Numbered from the stretch's first letter, positions 7,986-16,790 are shown. The stretch: 33,917 bases of DNA from Acetobacteraceae bacterium (GCA_947476855.1 CANJSR010000008.1:1-33917); one strand, 5' to 3'. The notes: generated by a model not told the origin, from the sequence alone. Numbers and translations: made by a program.

Positions 7986-9503
7986 TCAGGGCCTTTTCGC
8001 GTGCCGCCGCATCAGCAACAGCAGCAGAAGCGGCGGCAGCACGACAAAGGTCATCAGGCGGAAGTCGTTGTTGTAGGAAATGATCTGCGCCTGATACGTG
8101 ATCATCTGGTCCAGCAGCATCGCCCCCGCCCGCGTGCCCGGGTCCAGCAGATGACCCACCGCGTCCTCCCCTTGCAGCACGCGGTTGAACGGGGTGATCC
8201 CGGCCGAGATCTGCTCGTGATTGGTCTGAAACGCGCGTGACAGCGTGAAGCTCATGACCGAGATGCCGATGGCCGCGCCGATGTTCCGCGCCAGCGCCTG
8301 CACCGCCGTCGCCTCACCGCGCAGATGCGCCGGCAGGGTCGTGTAGGCCATCACTGTCATCGGGTTGAACACGAAGCCCACCGACACCCCCTGGAGCATC
8401 ATGACCGCCGCCATGTGCCCCGCGCTGACCGCGGGGGTCCAGGTGCTCATGTCGTAAAGGACAACGCCGAGCAGGGTCAGCCCGCAGGCCATGAGCTTGC
8501 GCTGGTCGATCCGCATACCCAGGCGGGAGGCGACGAACATCGAGAACATGATCCCGACTCCGCGCGGCGCCATCGCCCAGCCGGCATCCTGTGGCGCGAA
8601 GCCGGCCAACTTTTGCAGATAGGGCGCCAGCAGCGCGCCGGTCGCCTGCATGATGGCGGACACGCAGAAGACCATGATGATGGCGGAGGCGAAGTTGCGG
8701 TCCTTGAACAGGCCCGTCGGCAGAAACGGCTTGTCCGACAGCACCATGTGGACGACGAACAGGTAGAACGCCAACCCGGCCAGGATGGCGAGCACCATGA
8801 TCTCCCGCGCCGTGAACCAGTCCTTCACCTGGCCGCGGTCCAGCACAAGCTGCAACGCCCCCACCGCCACGGCCAGCATTCCGAAGCCGTACCAACTGAA
8901 CTTCAGGGCCGGCCGAGCGGGCGAAGTTGGCATGAAAAGGATCAGGCCGGTGACGGCGATGATGCCGAACGGCAGGTTCACGTAGAAAACCCAGCGCCAG
9001 TTGTAGAAATCCGTGAGGTAGCCGCCCAAGGTCGGCCCCAGCATCGGCCCCATCGTCACGCCCATCGAAAACAGCGCCATCGCCTGTGCTCGGCGGGAGA
9101 ACGGGTAGATGTCGAGCATCGTCGCCTGCGACAACGGCGCGATACCGGCACCGAATGCCCCTTGCAGCAGGCGGCATACGACAAGCTGAGTCAGGGTCTG
9201 CGCCGCGCCACACAGCATCGACATCGTCACGAAGCCGGTCAGGCAGACGACGAACAGCCGCTTGCGGCCGAACCGCTGCGCCATCCAACCGACCGGCGCG
9301 GTCATGATCGCCGCCGCGATCACGCTGGACGTGAGCACCCAGTTGATCTCATCCGCGCTCGCGGAAAGGCTGCCCTGCATATACGGCAGCGCCACGACGC
9401 AGATGGACGTGTCCAGCACCTGCATGAACATCGCCAGCATCGAGGAGGCGGTGATCAGGCGGCGATGCGGAACCTCGAATTCGTCAGAGACGGAATCCGA
9501 CAT
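7986..9503 (-). CDS. MFS multidrug exporter, DHA2 (EmrB/QacA) family
   Basis: A complete 505-residue, 14-helix drug:H+ antiporter. Helix 1 carries the DHA2 signature LDTSICVVALPYMQGSL, the motif A loop reads GWMAQRFGRKRLF, and motif C is GVTMGPMLGPTLGGYL. Many DHA2 proteins of this EmrB-like subgroup work with a periplasmic HlyD-type adaptor and an outer-membrane channel, but no adaptor is adjacent. It lies downstream of the SDR gene on the same strand, separated by 100 bp containing a 10-bp inverted repeat. No strong Shine-Dalgarno is visible before the ATG at 9503, so the start is less certain than the gene. Substrate unknown. It is only distantly similar to the exporter at the left edge. 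Confidence 0.92.
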   Translation of the reverse strand: MSDSVSDEFEVPHRRLITASSMLAMFMQVLDTSICVVALPYMQGSLSASADEINWVLTSSVIAAAIMTAPVGWMAQRFGRKRLFVVCLTGFVTMSMLCGAAQTLTQLVVCRLLQGAFGAGIAPLSQATMLDIYPFSRRAQAMALFSMGVTMGPMLGPTLGGYLTDFYNWRWVFYVNLPFGIIAVTGLILFMPTSPARPALKFSWYGFGMLAVAVGALQLVLDRGQVKDWFTAREIMVLAILAGLAFYLFVVHMVLSDKPFLPTGLFKDRNFASAIIMVFCVSAIMQATGALLAPYLQKLAGFAPQDAGWAMAPRGVGIMFSMFVASRLGMRIDQRKLMACGLTLLGVVLYDMSTWTPAVSAGHMAAVMMLQGVSVGFVFNPMTVMAYTTLPAHLRGEATAVQALARNIGAAIGISVMSFTLSRAFQTNHEQISAGITPFNRVLQGEDAVGHLLDPGTRAGAMLLDQMITYQAQIISYNNDFRLMTFVVLPPLLLLLLMRRHAKRP

Positions 9504-9522
9504 CGAGGGTCAGCGGCCGGAC

Positions 9523-9551
9523 GGCGGGATGCGGGGCAGCGGCATCCCGCC
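9523..9551. promoter_or_regulatory. 10-bp inverted repeat upstream of the MFS gene
   Basis: GGCGGGATGC (9523-9532) and GCATCCCGCC (9542-9551) are perfect reverse complements separated by nine bases. They lie 20-48 bases upstream of the MFS start and downstream of the SDR stop. The site may be an operator for MFS regulation, or an intergenic hairpin separating expression of the two genes. No T-tract follows, so a classical terminator is less likely. Confidence 0.45.
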
Positions 9552-9603
9552 AGTCTGTGCCCCTTCCGCCCGGAACGCCACCCTTTCGCGGCCGCCGGAG
9601 ACC

Positions 9604-10362
9604 CTACATCGAGAAGCGGGACATCCCGCCATCGACCGGGATAACCGTGCCGGTGATGTAGCCGGCCCGGGGCGAGGCCAGGAAGGTCACCAGATCGGCC
9701 AGTTCCTCGGGTTCGCCGAAGCGGCCGATCGGGATGTTCTGCTCGATATAGCGCTGGGTCACCGCCGGATCGGGATGCAGGCGCTTGCGGATCTGTTCAC
9801 TGTTGATGCGGCCGGGCGGGATGCTGTTGATCGTGATGCCCTCGGCCGCGAGGTCGCGCGACAGGCCCTTCGCCCAGGCATGCACCGCGGCGCAGGCGGT
9901 CAGGGCGGCGCTGGTCGCATAGGGTTCGACGATTCCGGTCACGTTGATGATCCGGCCCCAGCGTTGCGCCCGCATGCCCGGCAGGAAGGCGTTGGTCAGC
10001 CGCCGCAGGGTGGTGAATTTCAGGTCGAAGCCGGCGTTCCAGACGTCGTCGCGGGCGATCGTCTCGGGCTTGCTGGACAGGCCGGCGTTGTTGACCAGGA
10101 TTTCCAACCCGCCGAACGCGGCCTGGATCGCCGCATGCACCGCCTCGGGCGCTTCCTGCGCCGTCAGGTCGGCGACGATGATGGTCGGGCGGGCGCCGGT
10201 CTCGGCCGCGATCTCATCGGCCAGTGCCTCCATCGGGTCGCGCCGGCGCGCCAGGATCGCGAGTCGCACACCCTCCCGCGCCAAGGACCGCGCGATGCCC
10301 ACGCCGATCCCCGCGCTGGCGCCGGTCACAAGGCAGGTCTTCCCCGCGAGTTTCAGATCCAT
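9604..10362 (-). CDS. SDR-family protein with degenerate active site (BKR-like SDR-like subgroup)
   Basis: A 252-residue Rossmann protein with the overall look of a 3-oxoacyl-ACP reductase (FabG-like). The NAD(P) loop TGASAGIG (residues 13-20), the NNAG motif, the INSIPPG segment after strand 6 and the C-terminal GYITGTVIPVDGG are intact. The catalytic YxxxK motif is not: alignment on LTACAAVHAWAKGLSRDLA puts Ala153 where Tyr is expected and Cys157 where Lys is expected. I recall a described divergent SDR subgroup with the same kind of loss, so this is probably a family trait. The ATG at 10362 has AAGGA seven bases upstream, and homology starts right after it. It follows the avidin-like gene by 49 bp on the same strand. 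Either it uses another chemistry or it only binds a ligand. Confidence 0.88.
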   Translation of the reverse strand: MDLKLAGKTCLVTGASAGIGVGIARSLAREGVRLAILARRRDPMEALADEIAAETGARPTIIVADLTAQEAPEAVHAAIQAAFGGLEILVNNAGLSSKPETIARDDVWNAGFDLKFTTLRRLTNAFLPGMRAQRWGRIINVTGIVEPYATSAALTACAAVHAWAKGLSRDLAAEGITINSIPPGRINSEQIRKRLHPDPAVTQRYIEQNIPIGRFGEPEELADLVTFLASPRAGYITGTVIPVDGGMSRFSM

Positions 10363-10411
10363 CTTCCGTTCCTTTTCGTTGTGTCCCGGCGCGTTGCGAT
10401 CAAAGAAGTGC

Positions 10412-10801
10412 CTACGCCCCATCATCCCGGCCATCGGGCCCAGGTTCCGCCGCCACCTTCCGGAACACCGAGGCATAGGTCAGGAATGTCTCCCACGGCT
10501 GCGCCGGCCGCGGCGGATCGCCGGCGATATTGTCCCGCGCCAGGTGCCAGACGGTATGGATGGACTGTCCGCCCTCCGCATCGGTCATCAGCTTTCCGGC
10601 CCAACTGGTCACCGAGGACGCGGCCCCCCAGGACACGACGAACCCGATGACCCCGCCAGCCGCCCGTCCGACGAGAGGGTGCCGCTTCTCGACCACCCGG
10701 TCGTCGCCGATGCGCGTGATGTAGTCGCCCGTGATGGCATCGCCGTCCTGGCGCAATTCCATCGCCGATCCCTGGTCGTTGCGCCATCTGCCTGAAAACA
10801 T
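10412..10801 (-). CDS. Avidin/streptavidin-family biotin-binding-like protein
   Basis: A 129-residue protein with the avidin beta-barrel pattern throughout. Aligned by eye to streptavidin, most biotin contacts are kept: Trp6 (W21), Asn8 (N23), Ser12 (S27), Tyr27 (Y43), Thr29 (S45), Trp58 (W79), Ser63 (S88), Thr65 (T90), Trp67 (W92), Trp85 (W108), Leu87 (L110) and the inter-subunit Trp103 (W120). Two differ: Gln10 for Leu25, and Ser111 for Asp128, the ureido-ring ligand. Unlike streptavidin and many bacterial avidins it has no signal peptide and no cysteine, so it should be cytoplasmic. The ATG at 10801 is chosen for its GAGG six bases upstream and for the fold beginning there; ATGs at 10813 and 10825 are alternatives. 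It directly follows the large TPR gene. The tail after Val116 is Pro/Asp/Gly-rich. Confidence 0.85.
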   Translation of the reverse strand: MFSGRWRNDQGSAMELRQDGDAITGDYITRIGDDRVVEKRHPLVGRAAGGVIGFVVSWGAASSVTSWAGKLMTDAEGGQSIHTVWHLARDNIAGDPPRPAQPWETFLTYASVFRKVAAEPGPDGRDDGA

Positions 10802-10814
10802 CGAGGACCTCATT

Positions 10815-13800
10815 TCAAATGGCATGATCACGCGGCGTCGTGGCCCACGCCGCCAGCGAGTCGCGCACGCGAGCAATCACGTCGTCCCAGTCTCCGTCGA
10901 TGGTCTGGCGGAACTGACGCAGGGTCGGATACCAGGGACTGTCATCGCGTTCCAGCAGCCAGCGCCAGTCGGTGTCAAACCGGTTCAGCAGCCACACCGG
11001 CCGGCCCAGCGCGCCCGCCAGATGCGCCACGGACGTATCGACGGTGATCACCAGGTCCAGGGCCGCCACCAGCGCCGCCGTATCGGCGAAATCGTCCAGT
11101 TCGGCCGTCCAGTCCAGCATCGGCGCCGGAACGCCCTTCTGCAACGACACCAGGGTGACCCCGGCAATTTGCCCCAGCGGCAGCAGTTTCTCCACGGGGA
11201 CCGAGCGGCGGTGGTTCATGCTCGCCGTCGGATCGCCCGTCCAGGCCACGCCGATGGCCCGCCCCGCCGGCAGCCGTTCCCGCCACGCCGCGACGCGGGC
11301 GGGATCGGCGCGCAGATAGGGCACCGTGGCGGGAATGGTCGGCAGCGTCGTGCCGAAGATCAGCGGCAGGCTCAGCATCGAGCAGTGCAGGTCGTGATCC
11401 GGCAGGGCCTCGTTTTCCGTGAGGACCATGACGCGGTCGGACCAGGTTTCGGCCAGCAAGCGGCGCAGGCCGGCATGGACCAGCACCACCACGCGCGCGC
11501 CGCGGTCCAGCAGCATCGGCACATAGCGCGCCATGTGGATCGTGTCGCCATGCCCCTGTTCGGCGCGGACCAGCACTGTCAGGCCGTTCGGATCGCGTTC
11601 ACCCCGCCACGCCGTCGCCGGATCGAACCCGACGTGCTTCCGCATCGAGGCCAGCGTCCACCGCGCCTCGTACGCGGCAAACCCTGCCGGCAGATCACCC
11701 GTCACCAACCTGGCCAAGGCGAGCGTCATCCGCGCCTGCCCATGCGTGGGATCGAGCCGGATCGCCGCCTCGGCCGCCGCGATCGCCTTCACGTGGTGCC
11801 CCTGGCGCAGCAGCACCGCCGCCCGCTGGTAATGGCAGGCCGCATCCGCCGGCGCGGCGGCGACGGCCCGGGCGGTGGCGTCATCGGCCTCGGCCCATAG
11901 CGCCAGGCGCTCCGCCTCGGCCGGCGTGTCGTCGCGCAGCAGGGTTTGCAGATAGTGATGCGCCAGGTTGCGCCAGGCCGACGGCAGATCGGGCTGTTCC
12001 CGCAGGGCGGCGCGCACATCGGCGACGCCCTCGGCCCCCTGCCCCTGCATCATCCGCGCCACGCCCCGCATATGCAGCGCCTCGGCCGCGCGCGGGTCCA
12101 GCGCGAGCGCCCGGTCGTAGCACTCCCGCGCGGCATCCAGCCGTCCCGCCGCGTGATGCCGCTTGCCCGCGCGCACCAGGTCCTCGGCCGACACCGCCCC
12201 CTCCCGCGCGATCGTGGCGATCAGGGTTTCCGCCCGCCCGACATCGGTCCGCATCACCCCCGCCAGCCCGCGCGCCACATCGAGCGGCGGCAACGGCATC
12301 CGCCGCAGCAGGCTCGCGGCTTCCCGCCAGCGGCGCAGCACGGCGTAGTTCGCCAGCAGCGTGAAGGTCGGGGTGGATGTCAGGGCGCGCGGATCGAGCC
12401 GGTCGAGAAACGCATCCAGGTGGCCCGCCGGGACAAATCGCCACAGGTTGAACAGGCCGTGAAAGCCGAAACTGGGGTGCGGCGTTTCCACGACCTCCGT
12501 GGAAAAGCGCATGGCCGTCGCCTCATCGGCGAAGCGTATGCCAAGCTGTTCCAGCGCGGGCCGGTAGGTGCGGCAGATCGCGTCATCCTCGGGGTGGCGC
12601 ACCGGAAACGCGGGATCGAGCAGGGCCTGAATCAACCGGCGGGAGCGGAGCGAGAATCCCCCATTGCCGACGCGATGATCGTCCGTGCGGAAGGGCCAGA
12701 CGGCGCCGATATAATCAAATGAAAGGAATGCCGGGTCCCACATCCCCGGGTCCACGACATAGCCATCCCACTGGATGATCAAGGCGTGGGAGGTCTGGAT
12801 CAGCGGCGCGATCTCCCGCAGCACGATGCGGGAGTAATCCTCCAGCCCCGCGATCGGCGCGATCCGATGCACGGTGACACCGTCCTCGACGATGTCACGA
12901 TCGGTCAGGAACAACGCGGCGCCGAAATCACAGGCGGCACGGGACCGGCGGATGGCATGCAGCGCGGCCGCATGGTGCATCGTGTCAATACAGACGAGTG
13001 TCACCTCATCCAGCCTGGGACGTGGCGCCCCCACCCTCACCGTCCGAGAGAGCTCGGCCAGTGCCTCCCGCGCCGCCGCGATCACCGGCGGCCAGTCGCC
13101 CAGCCGCTCCTGCCGGAAAAGCCGCATCGTCGGATACCACGGGCTGTCGTCCCGCCCGGTCATCCACCGCCAGTCGCAGGCGCGCGACAGCAGCAGCCAG
13201 ACCGGTCGCCCAAGCGCCGCCGCCAGATGCGCCACCGAGGTATCAACCGTGATCACCAGGTCGAGACCCGCGATCTCCCGCGCCGTCGCCGCGAAATTGT
13301 CCAGCGGCCGGTCCGGCGCGCCCAGGAAGCCGCACAATCCCGGCAGGGGCGGCCGGTGTCCGGATTCCTTCTGGAGGGACACAAGCGTCACCCCCGGCAC
13401 GCCGGCGAGCGGCGCCAGGAACTCCGGGTCCATGGATCGGTGCAGGTCCTGCGGATGCGACGGCTTGCCGGCCCAGCACACGCCGACCCGCAACCCTGTC
13501 CCCGTCCGGGGCGCCGCCGCTCCGGTCAGGTACGGCCCGTCGCTGGCGAGGTCGTCGGGACCAAGACCCAGCACCAGCGGCAGGCTCAACAGCGACACAT
13601 AGCAGTCGAACGCGACATCTGGCGCCTCCCGCCCCCGCGGCAGGACGATCGTCAGCCCATCAAGCACCGGGGCCAGCGCCGCCCGCAGGTCCGACGGGCA
13701 TTCGAAGATCACCGTCCCGTCCAGCGTCCGCAGACGCGGCAGGAAACGGGCGAACTGGAACACGTCGCCATAGCCCTGTTCGGCGATCACCAGCAGCCGC

Positions 13801-14282
13801 CGACCCGCCAAAGGCGAGCCGTCCCACCGAGGCCGGTCGAACACGCGATGGCGGAAATCCGGGACGGCCAGCCGATGCTCGTAGTCCCGCCATCCGGCGG
13901 CAAAGTCACCCGCAAGTAGATGGGCCAGCCCGCGATGATACAGCGCCCGCGCCGGCGCCTGGGACCGTTCGGCAGCTCGGCTGAACGCCGCAATCGCCGC
14001 CTCGCAGCGCTGCTGGTCGTACAGCGCCTTCCCCAGCCCCTGCCACGCATCCTCCAGATCGGGATGCGCCCGCGTCAGGGCCTCGAAATGCCGTTCGGCG
14101 CGCGCGGAGTCATCGCCCAGCAGCAGCACCACGCCCTTGTGCAACAGCACCGAAACATCGTCCGGCGCGACCGCCAGCATGCGGTCACAGACCGAGACCG
14201 CCTCCGGCAGCCGGCGTTGTCGCACCAGATCCTGGACCGCCGCGAGAGCCTCCCGAAGCCCCCGCCGGACCTCGGCCGTCAT
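10815..14282 (-). CDS. Giant TPR / GT9-like / DUF5672 / TPR / GT9-like fusion protein
   Basis: A 1155-residue protein made of two homologous halves around a different central domain. Residues about 1-150 are TPR helices and 155-420 a glycosyltransferase-9 (heptosyltransferase)-like region with DLVITVDTSVAHLAAALGRP near residue 340. About 430-620 matches DUF5672, with IIQWDGYVVDPGMW near 502, then a GNGGFSLRS segment and FGFHG. About 690-850 is TPR again, and 870-1150 a second GT9-like region with DLVITVDTSVAHLAGALGRP near 1075. Both GT9-like regions end with DSPWYPT and FRQ. The likely role is glycan or surface-polysaccharide glycosylation, or glycosylation of a protein held by the TPRs. Its start overlaps the TIGR03032 stop (ATGA). 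No signal peptide. Acceptor and sugar donor are unknown. Confidence 0.88.
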   Translation of the reverse strand: MTAEVRRGLREALAAVQDLVRQRRLPEAVSVCDRMLAVAPDDVSVLLHKGVVLLLGDDSARAERHFEALTRAHPDLEDAWQGLGKALYDQQRCEAAIAAFSRAAERSQAPARALYHRGLAHLLAGDFAAGWRDYEHRLAVPDFRHRVFDRPRWDGSPLAGRRLLVIAEQGYGDVFQFARFLPRLRTLDGTVIFECPSDLRAALAPVLDGLTIVLPRGREAPDVAFDCYVSLLSLPLVLGLGPDDLASDGPYLTGAAAPRTGTGLRVGVCWAGKPSHPQDLHRSMDPEFLAPLAGVPGVTLVSLQKESGHRPPLPGLCGFLGAPDRPLDNFAATAREIAGLDLVITVDTSVAHLAAALGRPVWLLLSRACDWRWMTGRDDSPWYPTMRLFRQERLGDWPPVIAAAREALAELSRTVRVGAPRPRLDEVTLVCIDTMHHAAALHAIRRSRAACDFGAALFLTDRDIVEDGVTVHRIAPIAGLEDYSRIVLREIAPLIQTSHALIIQWDGYVVDPGMWDPAFLSFDYIGAVWPFRTDDHRVGNGGFSLRSRRLIQALLDPAFPVRHPEDDAICRTYRPALEQLGIRFADEATAMRFSTEVVETPHPSFGFHGLFNLWRFVPAGHLDAFLDRLDPRALTSTPTFTLLANYAVLRRWREAASLLRRMPLPPLDVARGLAGVMRTDVGRAETLIATIAREGAVSAEDLVRAGKRHHAAGRLDAARECYDRALALDPRAAEALHMRGVARMMQGQGAEGVADVRAALREQPDLPSAWRNLAHHYLQTLLRDDTPAEAERLALWAEADDATARAVAAAPADAACHYQRAAVLLRQGHHVKAIAAAEAAIRLDPTHGQARMTLALARLVTGDLPAGFAAYEARWTLASMRKHVGFDPATAWRGERDPNGLTVLVRAEQGHGDTIHMARYVPMLLDRGARVVVLVHAGLRRLLAETWSDRVMVLTENEALPDHDLHCSMLSLPLIFGTTLPTIPATVPYLRADPARVAAWRERLPAGRAIGVAWTGDPTASMNHRRSVPVEKLLPLGQIAGVTLVSLQKGVPAPMLDWTAELDDFADTAALVAALDLVITVDTSVAHLAGALGRPVWLLNRFDTDWRWLLERDDSPWYPTLRQFRQTIDGDWDDVIARVRDSLAAWATTPRDHAI

Positions 14283-15355
14283 GCCATGCCGGGGGAGGCG
14301 CCAACCGTGATCACGCGCCGGATTTCATCCGAACGGAAGCCGATCGCCGAGGGACGCCGCACGCCCGGGATCGCCGCCACGTCATAGAGTTCCTGCACCA
14401 CGCCGGTGAACCGCACCCAATGCACCGTGTCCCCGGTCCGCAGGTCGATGACCAGGATGGCGCAGCGCGCCTCGGCCCCGCGGGCGATCAGCGCCTCATT
14501 CAAGGCCAGCCCGTTGAAGGTCCGGTTGTCGCGCGGCAGCGACAGGCCGACCAGCGCGAAATCCCCGACGAAGGACAGCCCGCGCATATAGCCGGGGCAG
14601 AAGGCCACGGGTTCGAACCGGCCGGTCTTCGGATCGACCCAGCCGAACTCCCCGGTGCCGGAGTTCAGCAGCCACAGCCGGCCGTTGTGCAGCCGGGGCG
14701 AATGCGGCATCGACAGGCCGCCCGCGACGATCTCGCCGCTCTCGACATCGATGACGCAGCCGCCCTCGCGCCGGTGTTCCCGCCAGCCATCGGCGACGTC
14801 GCTGCGCCCGACCGCGGTGACATAGGCCGGCTTGCCGTCCCGCATCGCGAGCCCATTCAGGTGGCAACGATCCTCGGCCGCCAGCCGGCTGATGAAGCGG
14901 GGCTTCCAGACCGGGGTGAAGCTGTCGGTGTCGGACACCGTCGCGAGGCAACTGAACAGCGTGTTGGCGAAGATCGGCCGGCCGTCGGGCAGCAGCGCCA
15001 GGTCGTGGACATCCAGGTCGCCGGTCACCCAGCTCATGCGCGGAGAGAACAGCGCGTCGTGCTCCTGGTGGAACGCCCCGGGCGCCAGGACGTTCTGGAA
15101 CCGCCAGATCTGATACAATGTGGCAACATGCAGCATGTCCTGGTCGACACACAGACCCATGCACCGCTCCAGCGTCCGCTCGAACACCGAGAGCCGCCCG
15201 TCCGGGCGCAGCCCAAGAAGAAACAACTTGCCTGCCTGATAGGTCGTCACCGCGAGACTGATGCGCTGTTCCGCCATGAAATTCGGGAACTGGCGCGAGG
15301 TCTGGAGTTCAAGCTTCACGGGCGCTTCGGCCTGCGCGGCGTCACTGGGGGGCAT
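14279..15355 (-). CDS. TIGR03032 family protein (beta-propeller-like)
   Basis: A 358-residue protein that I recognise as TIGR03032, a conserved family of unknown function. It opens with a KLELQTSRQFPNFMAEQRIS segment, then shows repeated beta-propeller-like blades: GKLFLLGLRPDGRLSVFER, DVHDLALLPDGRPIFANTLF, RCHLNGLAMRDGKPAYVTAV, MPHSPRLHNGRLWLLNSGTG, and PGYMRGLSFVGDFALVGLS. The ATG at 15355 is preferred over a GTG at 15382 because GGAG lies six bases upstream. Its stop overlaps the start of the TPR/GT9-like gene (ATGA). This family often sits beside TPR or glycosyltransferase-like genes, so a shared role in glycan assembly or secretion is plausible. No signal peptide is visible. It starts the run of minus-strand genes reaching the SDR. 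Confidence 0.88.
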   Translation of the reverse strand: MPPSDAAQAEAPVKLELQTSRQFPNFMAEQRISLAVTTYQAGKLFLLGLRPDGRLSVFERTLERCMGLCVDQDMLHVATLYQIWRFQNVLAPGAFHQEHDALFSPRMSWVTGDLDVHDLALLPDGRPIFANTLFSCLATVSDTDSFTPVWKPRFISRLAAEDRCHLNGLAMRDGKPAYVTAVGRSDVADGWREHRREGGCVIDVESGEIVAGGLSMPHSPRLHNGRLWLLNSGTGEFGWVDPKTGRFEPVAFCPGYMRGLSFVGDFALVGLSLPRDNRTFNGLALNEALIARGAEARCAILVIDLRTGDTVHWVRFTGVVQELYDVAAIPGVRRPSAIGFRSDEIRRVITVGASPGMA

Positions 15356-15602
15356 CGAGGTCTCCGGCTGGCGGGTCAACACAGCCGATCAATGCCACGA
15401 TCCGAGCCGGCAATCCACCGATCGCCGGACTTACCGGCCGAACGTGGCACGCACGGTGCGCGGATCAGACGGATGTCGGCAGCAAGCGATGCGTCAGGGG
15501 GTTGTACAGGAGTCGAAACAATCGCCGCCGCCGACCGGTCCTGTCACATCGGCCCGGAAGGAGCCGCCCCGAGGTTGCCCCGGCGACAAGCAAGCCGCGC
15601 CA

Positions 15603-16700
15603 TCACGCCGTGACGCGGCGTCCGGTGCGGGCCGACGCGGTGATCATGTCCAGCATCCGGTGGCGCCGGACCGCATCGTCGAAGCCGGGATGCATCGGCG
15701 TGCCGGTCCGGATCGCGTCCCCCAGCTTCGCGTAGAGCTGGGCGACGTTGTAGGGTGAGCCCGTGGGCGCATCGGCCGGCACCCAGCGATAGGACGCCGG
15801 AACCGGCAGGTCGGCCAGCGGCGTCCCCGCCCCCTGCGCGCCCTGGACGGTCAGCTCCTGCCTCTGCGTGGAGGTCCGGGTGGTCGCCGCCAGCACCAGG
15901 TCGCCCTCGGTGCCATGGATTTCAAACAGGAATTCATGTCCCCGGGTCATGCCGCCGCGCACCTGGACCGAGACGACCGCGCCGTCCCCCACGATCCCGC
16001 TGACGACCAGTTGGTCGGGGACGTCCATCGGGATCATCTCTCCGGTGCCCTCCAGCGGAATATGGGTCCGCTGGCTGGCGGCGAAGGCCGAGAGTTCCCG
16101 GAATTCCCCCAGGATATGGCACAGCAGATCCAGGTTGTGCCCGCCGGTGATGGTCATCATGTTGGCGCCATTGGCGAAATCGGCCTGGTAGGCGCGATCC
16201 AGCGTCGCGCCCCAGTTTGCCGCGTTGACGAACAGCGTCCCCGACAGCGGCTTGCCGATGTAACCCTGGGCGATCAGGTCCCTGACGTAGTTGATCGCGG
16301 GCGACACCCGCCCCTGCAACCCGATGGCATGGCGCACGCCGCGCCCTTCGGCGGCACTGAGCATCTGGATCGCCTCCTCGGTGTTCCGGCCGAGGGGCCA
16401 TTCGCAATAGACGTGCTTGCCGGCATCGATCGCGGCCATGACCGGGGTAAAGTGGTCGGGGACCTTCACGCAGACGGTCACGAGGTCGACCTCGGGGTGC
16501 TGGGCCATGGCCGCGGCGTCGGCGAAGGCGAGCGGGACGCCATAATGCGCCGCGGCGGCCTCGGCCGATTCCTGGCGGGTGGTGCAGAGGGCCACGACCT
16601 CGAAATCCGGCAGCGCCTTCAGGGCCGGCATATGGGCGATCGAGGAGAACCCCCGGCTGGGCGTGACGCCGACCATGCCGACGCGAATTTTGTCCGCCAT
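15603..16700 (-). CDS. Gfo/Idh/MocA family NAD(P)-dependent oxidoreductase
   Basis: A 365-residue two-domain dehydrogenase. The N-terminal Rossmann domain begins IRVGMVGVTPSRGF, an altered version of the GxGxxG nucleotide loop in which the first glycines are kept but the loop is extended. It continues through ALCTTRQESAEAAAAHYGV and VDLVTVCVKVPDHFTPVMAAI, then the diagnostic GKHVYCEWPLGRN, where Lys is usually followed by P in EKP-type motifs but here the strand reads EWP. The sheet domain has the GGHNLDLLCHILGEF helix, whose His is usual for substrate binding. Likely substrates are sugars, inositols or related polyols. The ATG at 16700 has GAGG eight bases upstream, and longer frames run into the REP-like repeat. 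It stands alone, with 247 bp to the TIGR03032 start. Confidence 0.9.
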   Translation of the reverse strand: MADKIRVGMVGVTPSRGFSSIAHMPALKALPDFEVVALCTTRQESAEAAAAHYGVPLAFADAAAMAQHPEVDLVTVCVKVPDHFTPVMAAIDAGKHVYCEWPLGRNTEEAIQMLSAAEGRGVRHAIGLQGRVSPAINYVRDLIAQGYIGKPLSGTLFVNAANWGATLDRAYQADFANGANMMTITGGHNLDLLCHILGEFRELSAFAASQRTHIPLEGTGEMIPMDVPDQLVVSGIVGDGAVVSVQVRGGMTRGHEFLFEIHGTEGDLVLAATTRTSTQRQELTVQGAQGAGTPLADLPVPASYRWVPADAPTGSPYNVAQLYAKLGDAIRTGTPMHPGFDDAVRRHRMLDMITASARTGRRVTA

Positions 16701-16790
16701 TGCTGTTGCCTCGTTTCCTGGACGTTTTTTCACTGGGTGAACGATGGGGGCGTTTGGGGGAACTGGCAAGCGGGCGCGGAGGTTCGTACA

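Noticed and set aside
8325..9644. 439-codon plus-strand frame opposite the MFS gene
   Set aside because: It is His/Arg/Gln-rich antisense of a membrane protein gene with no recognisable domain.
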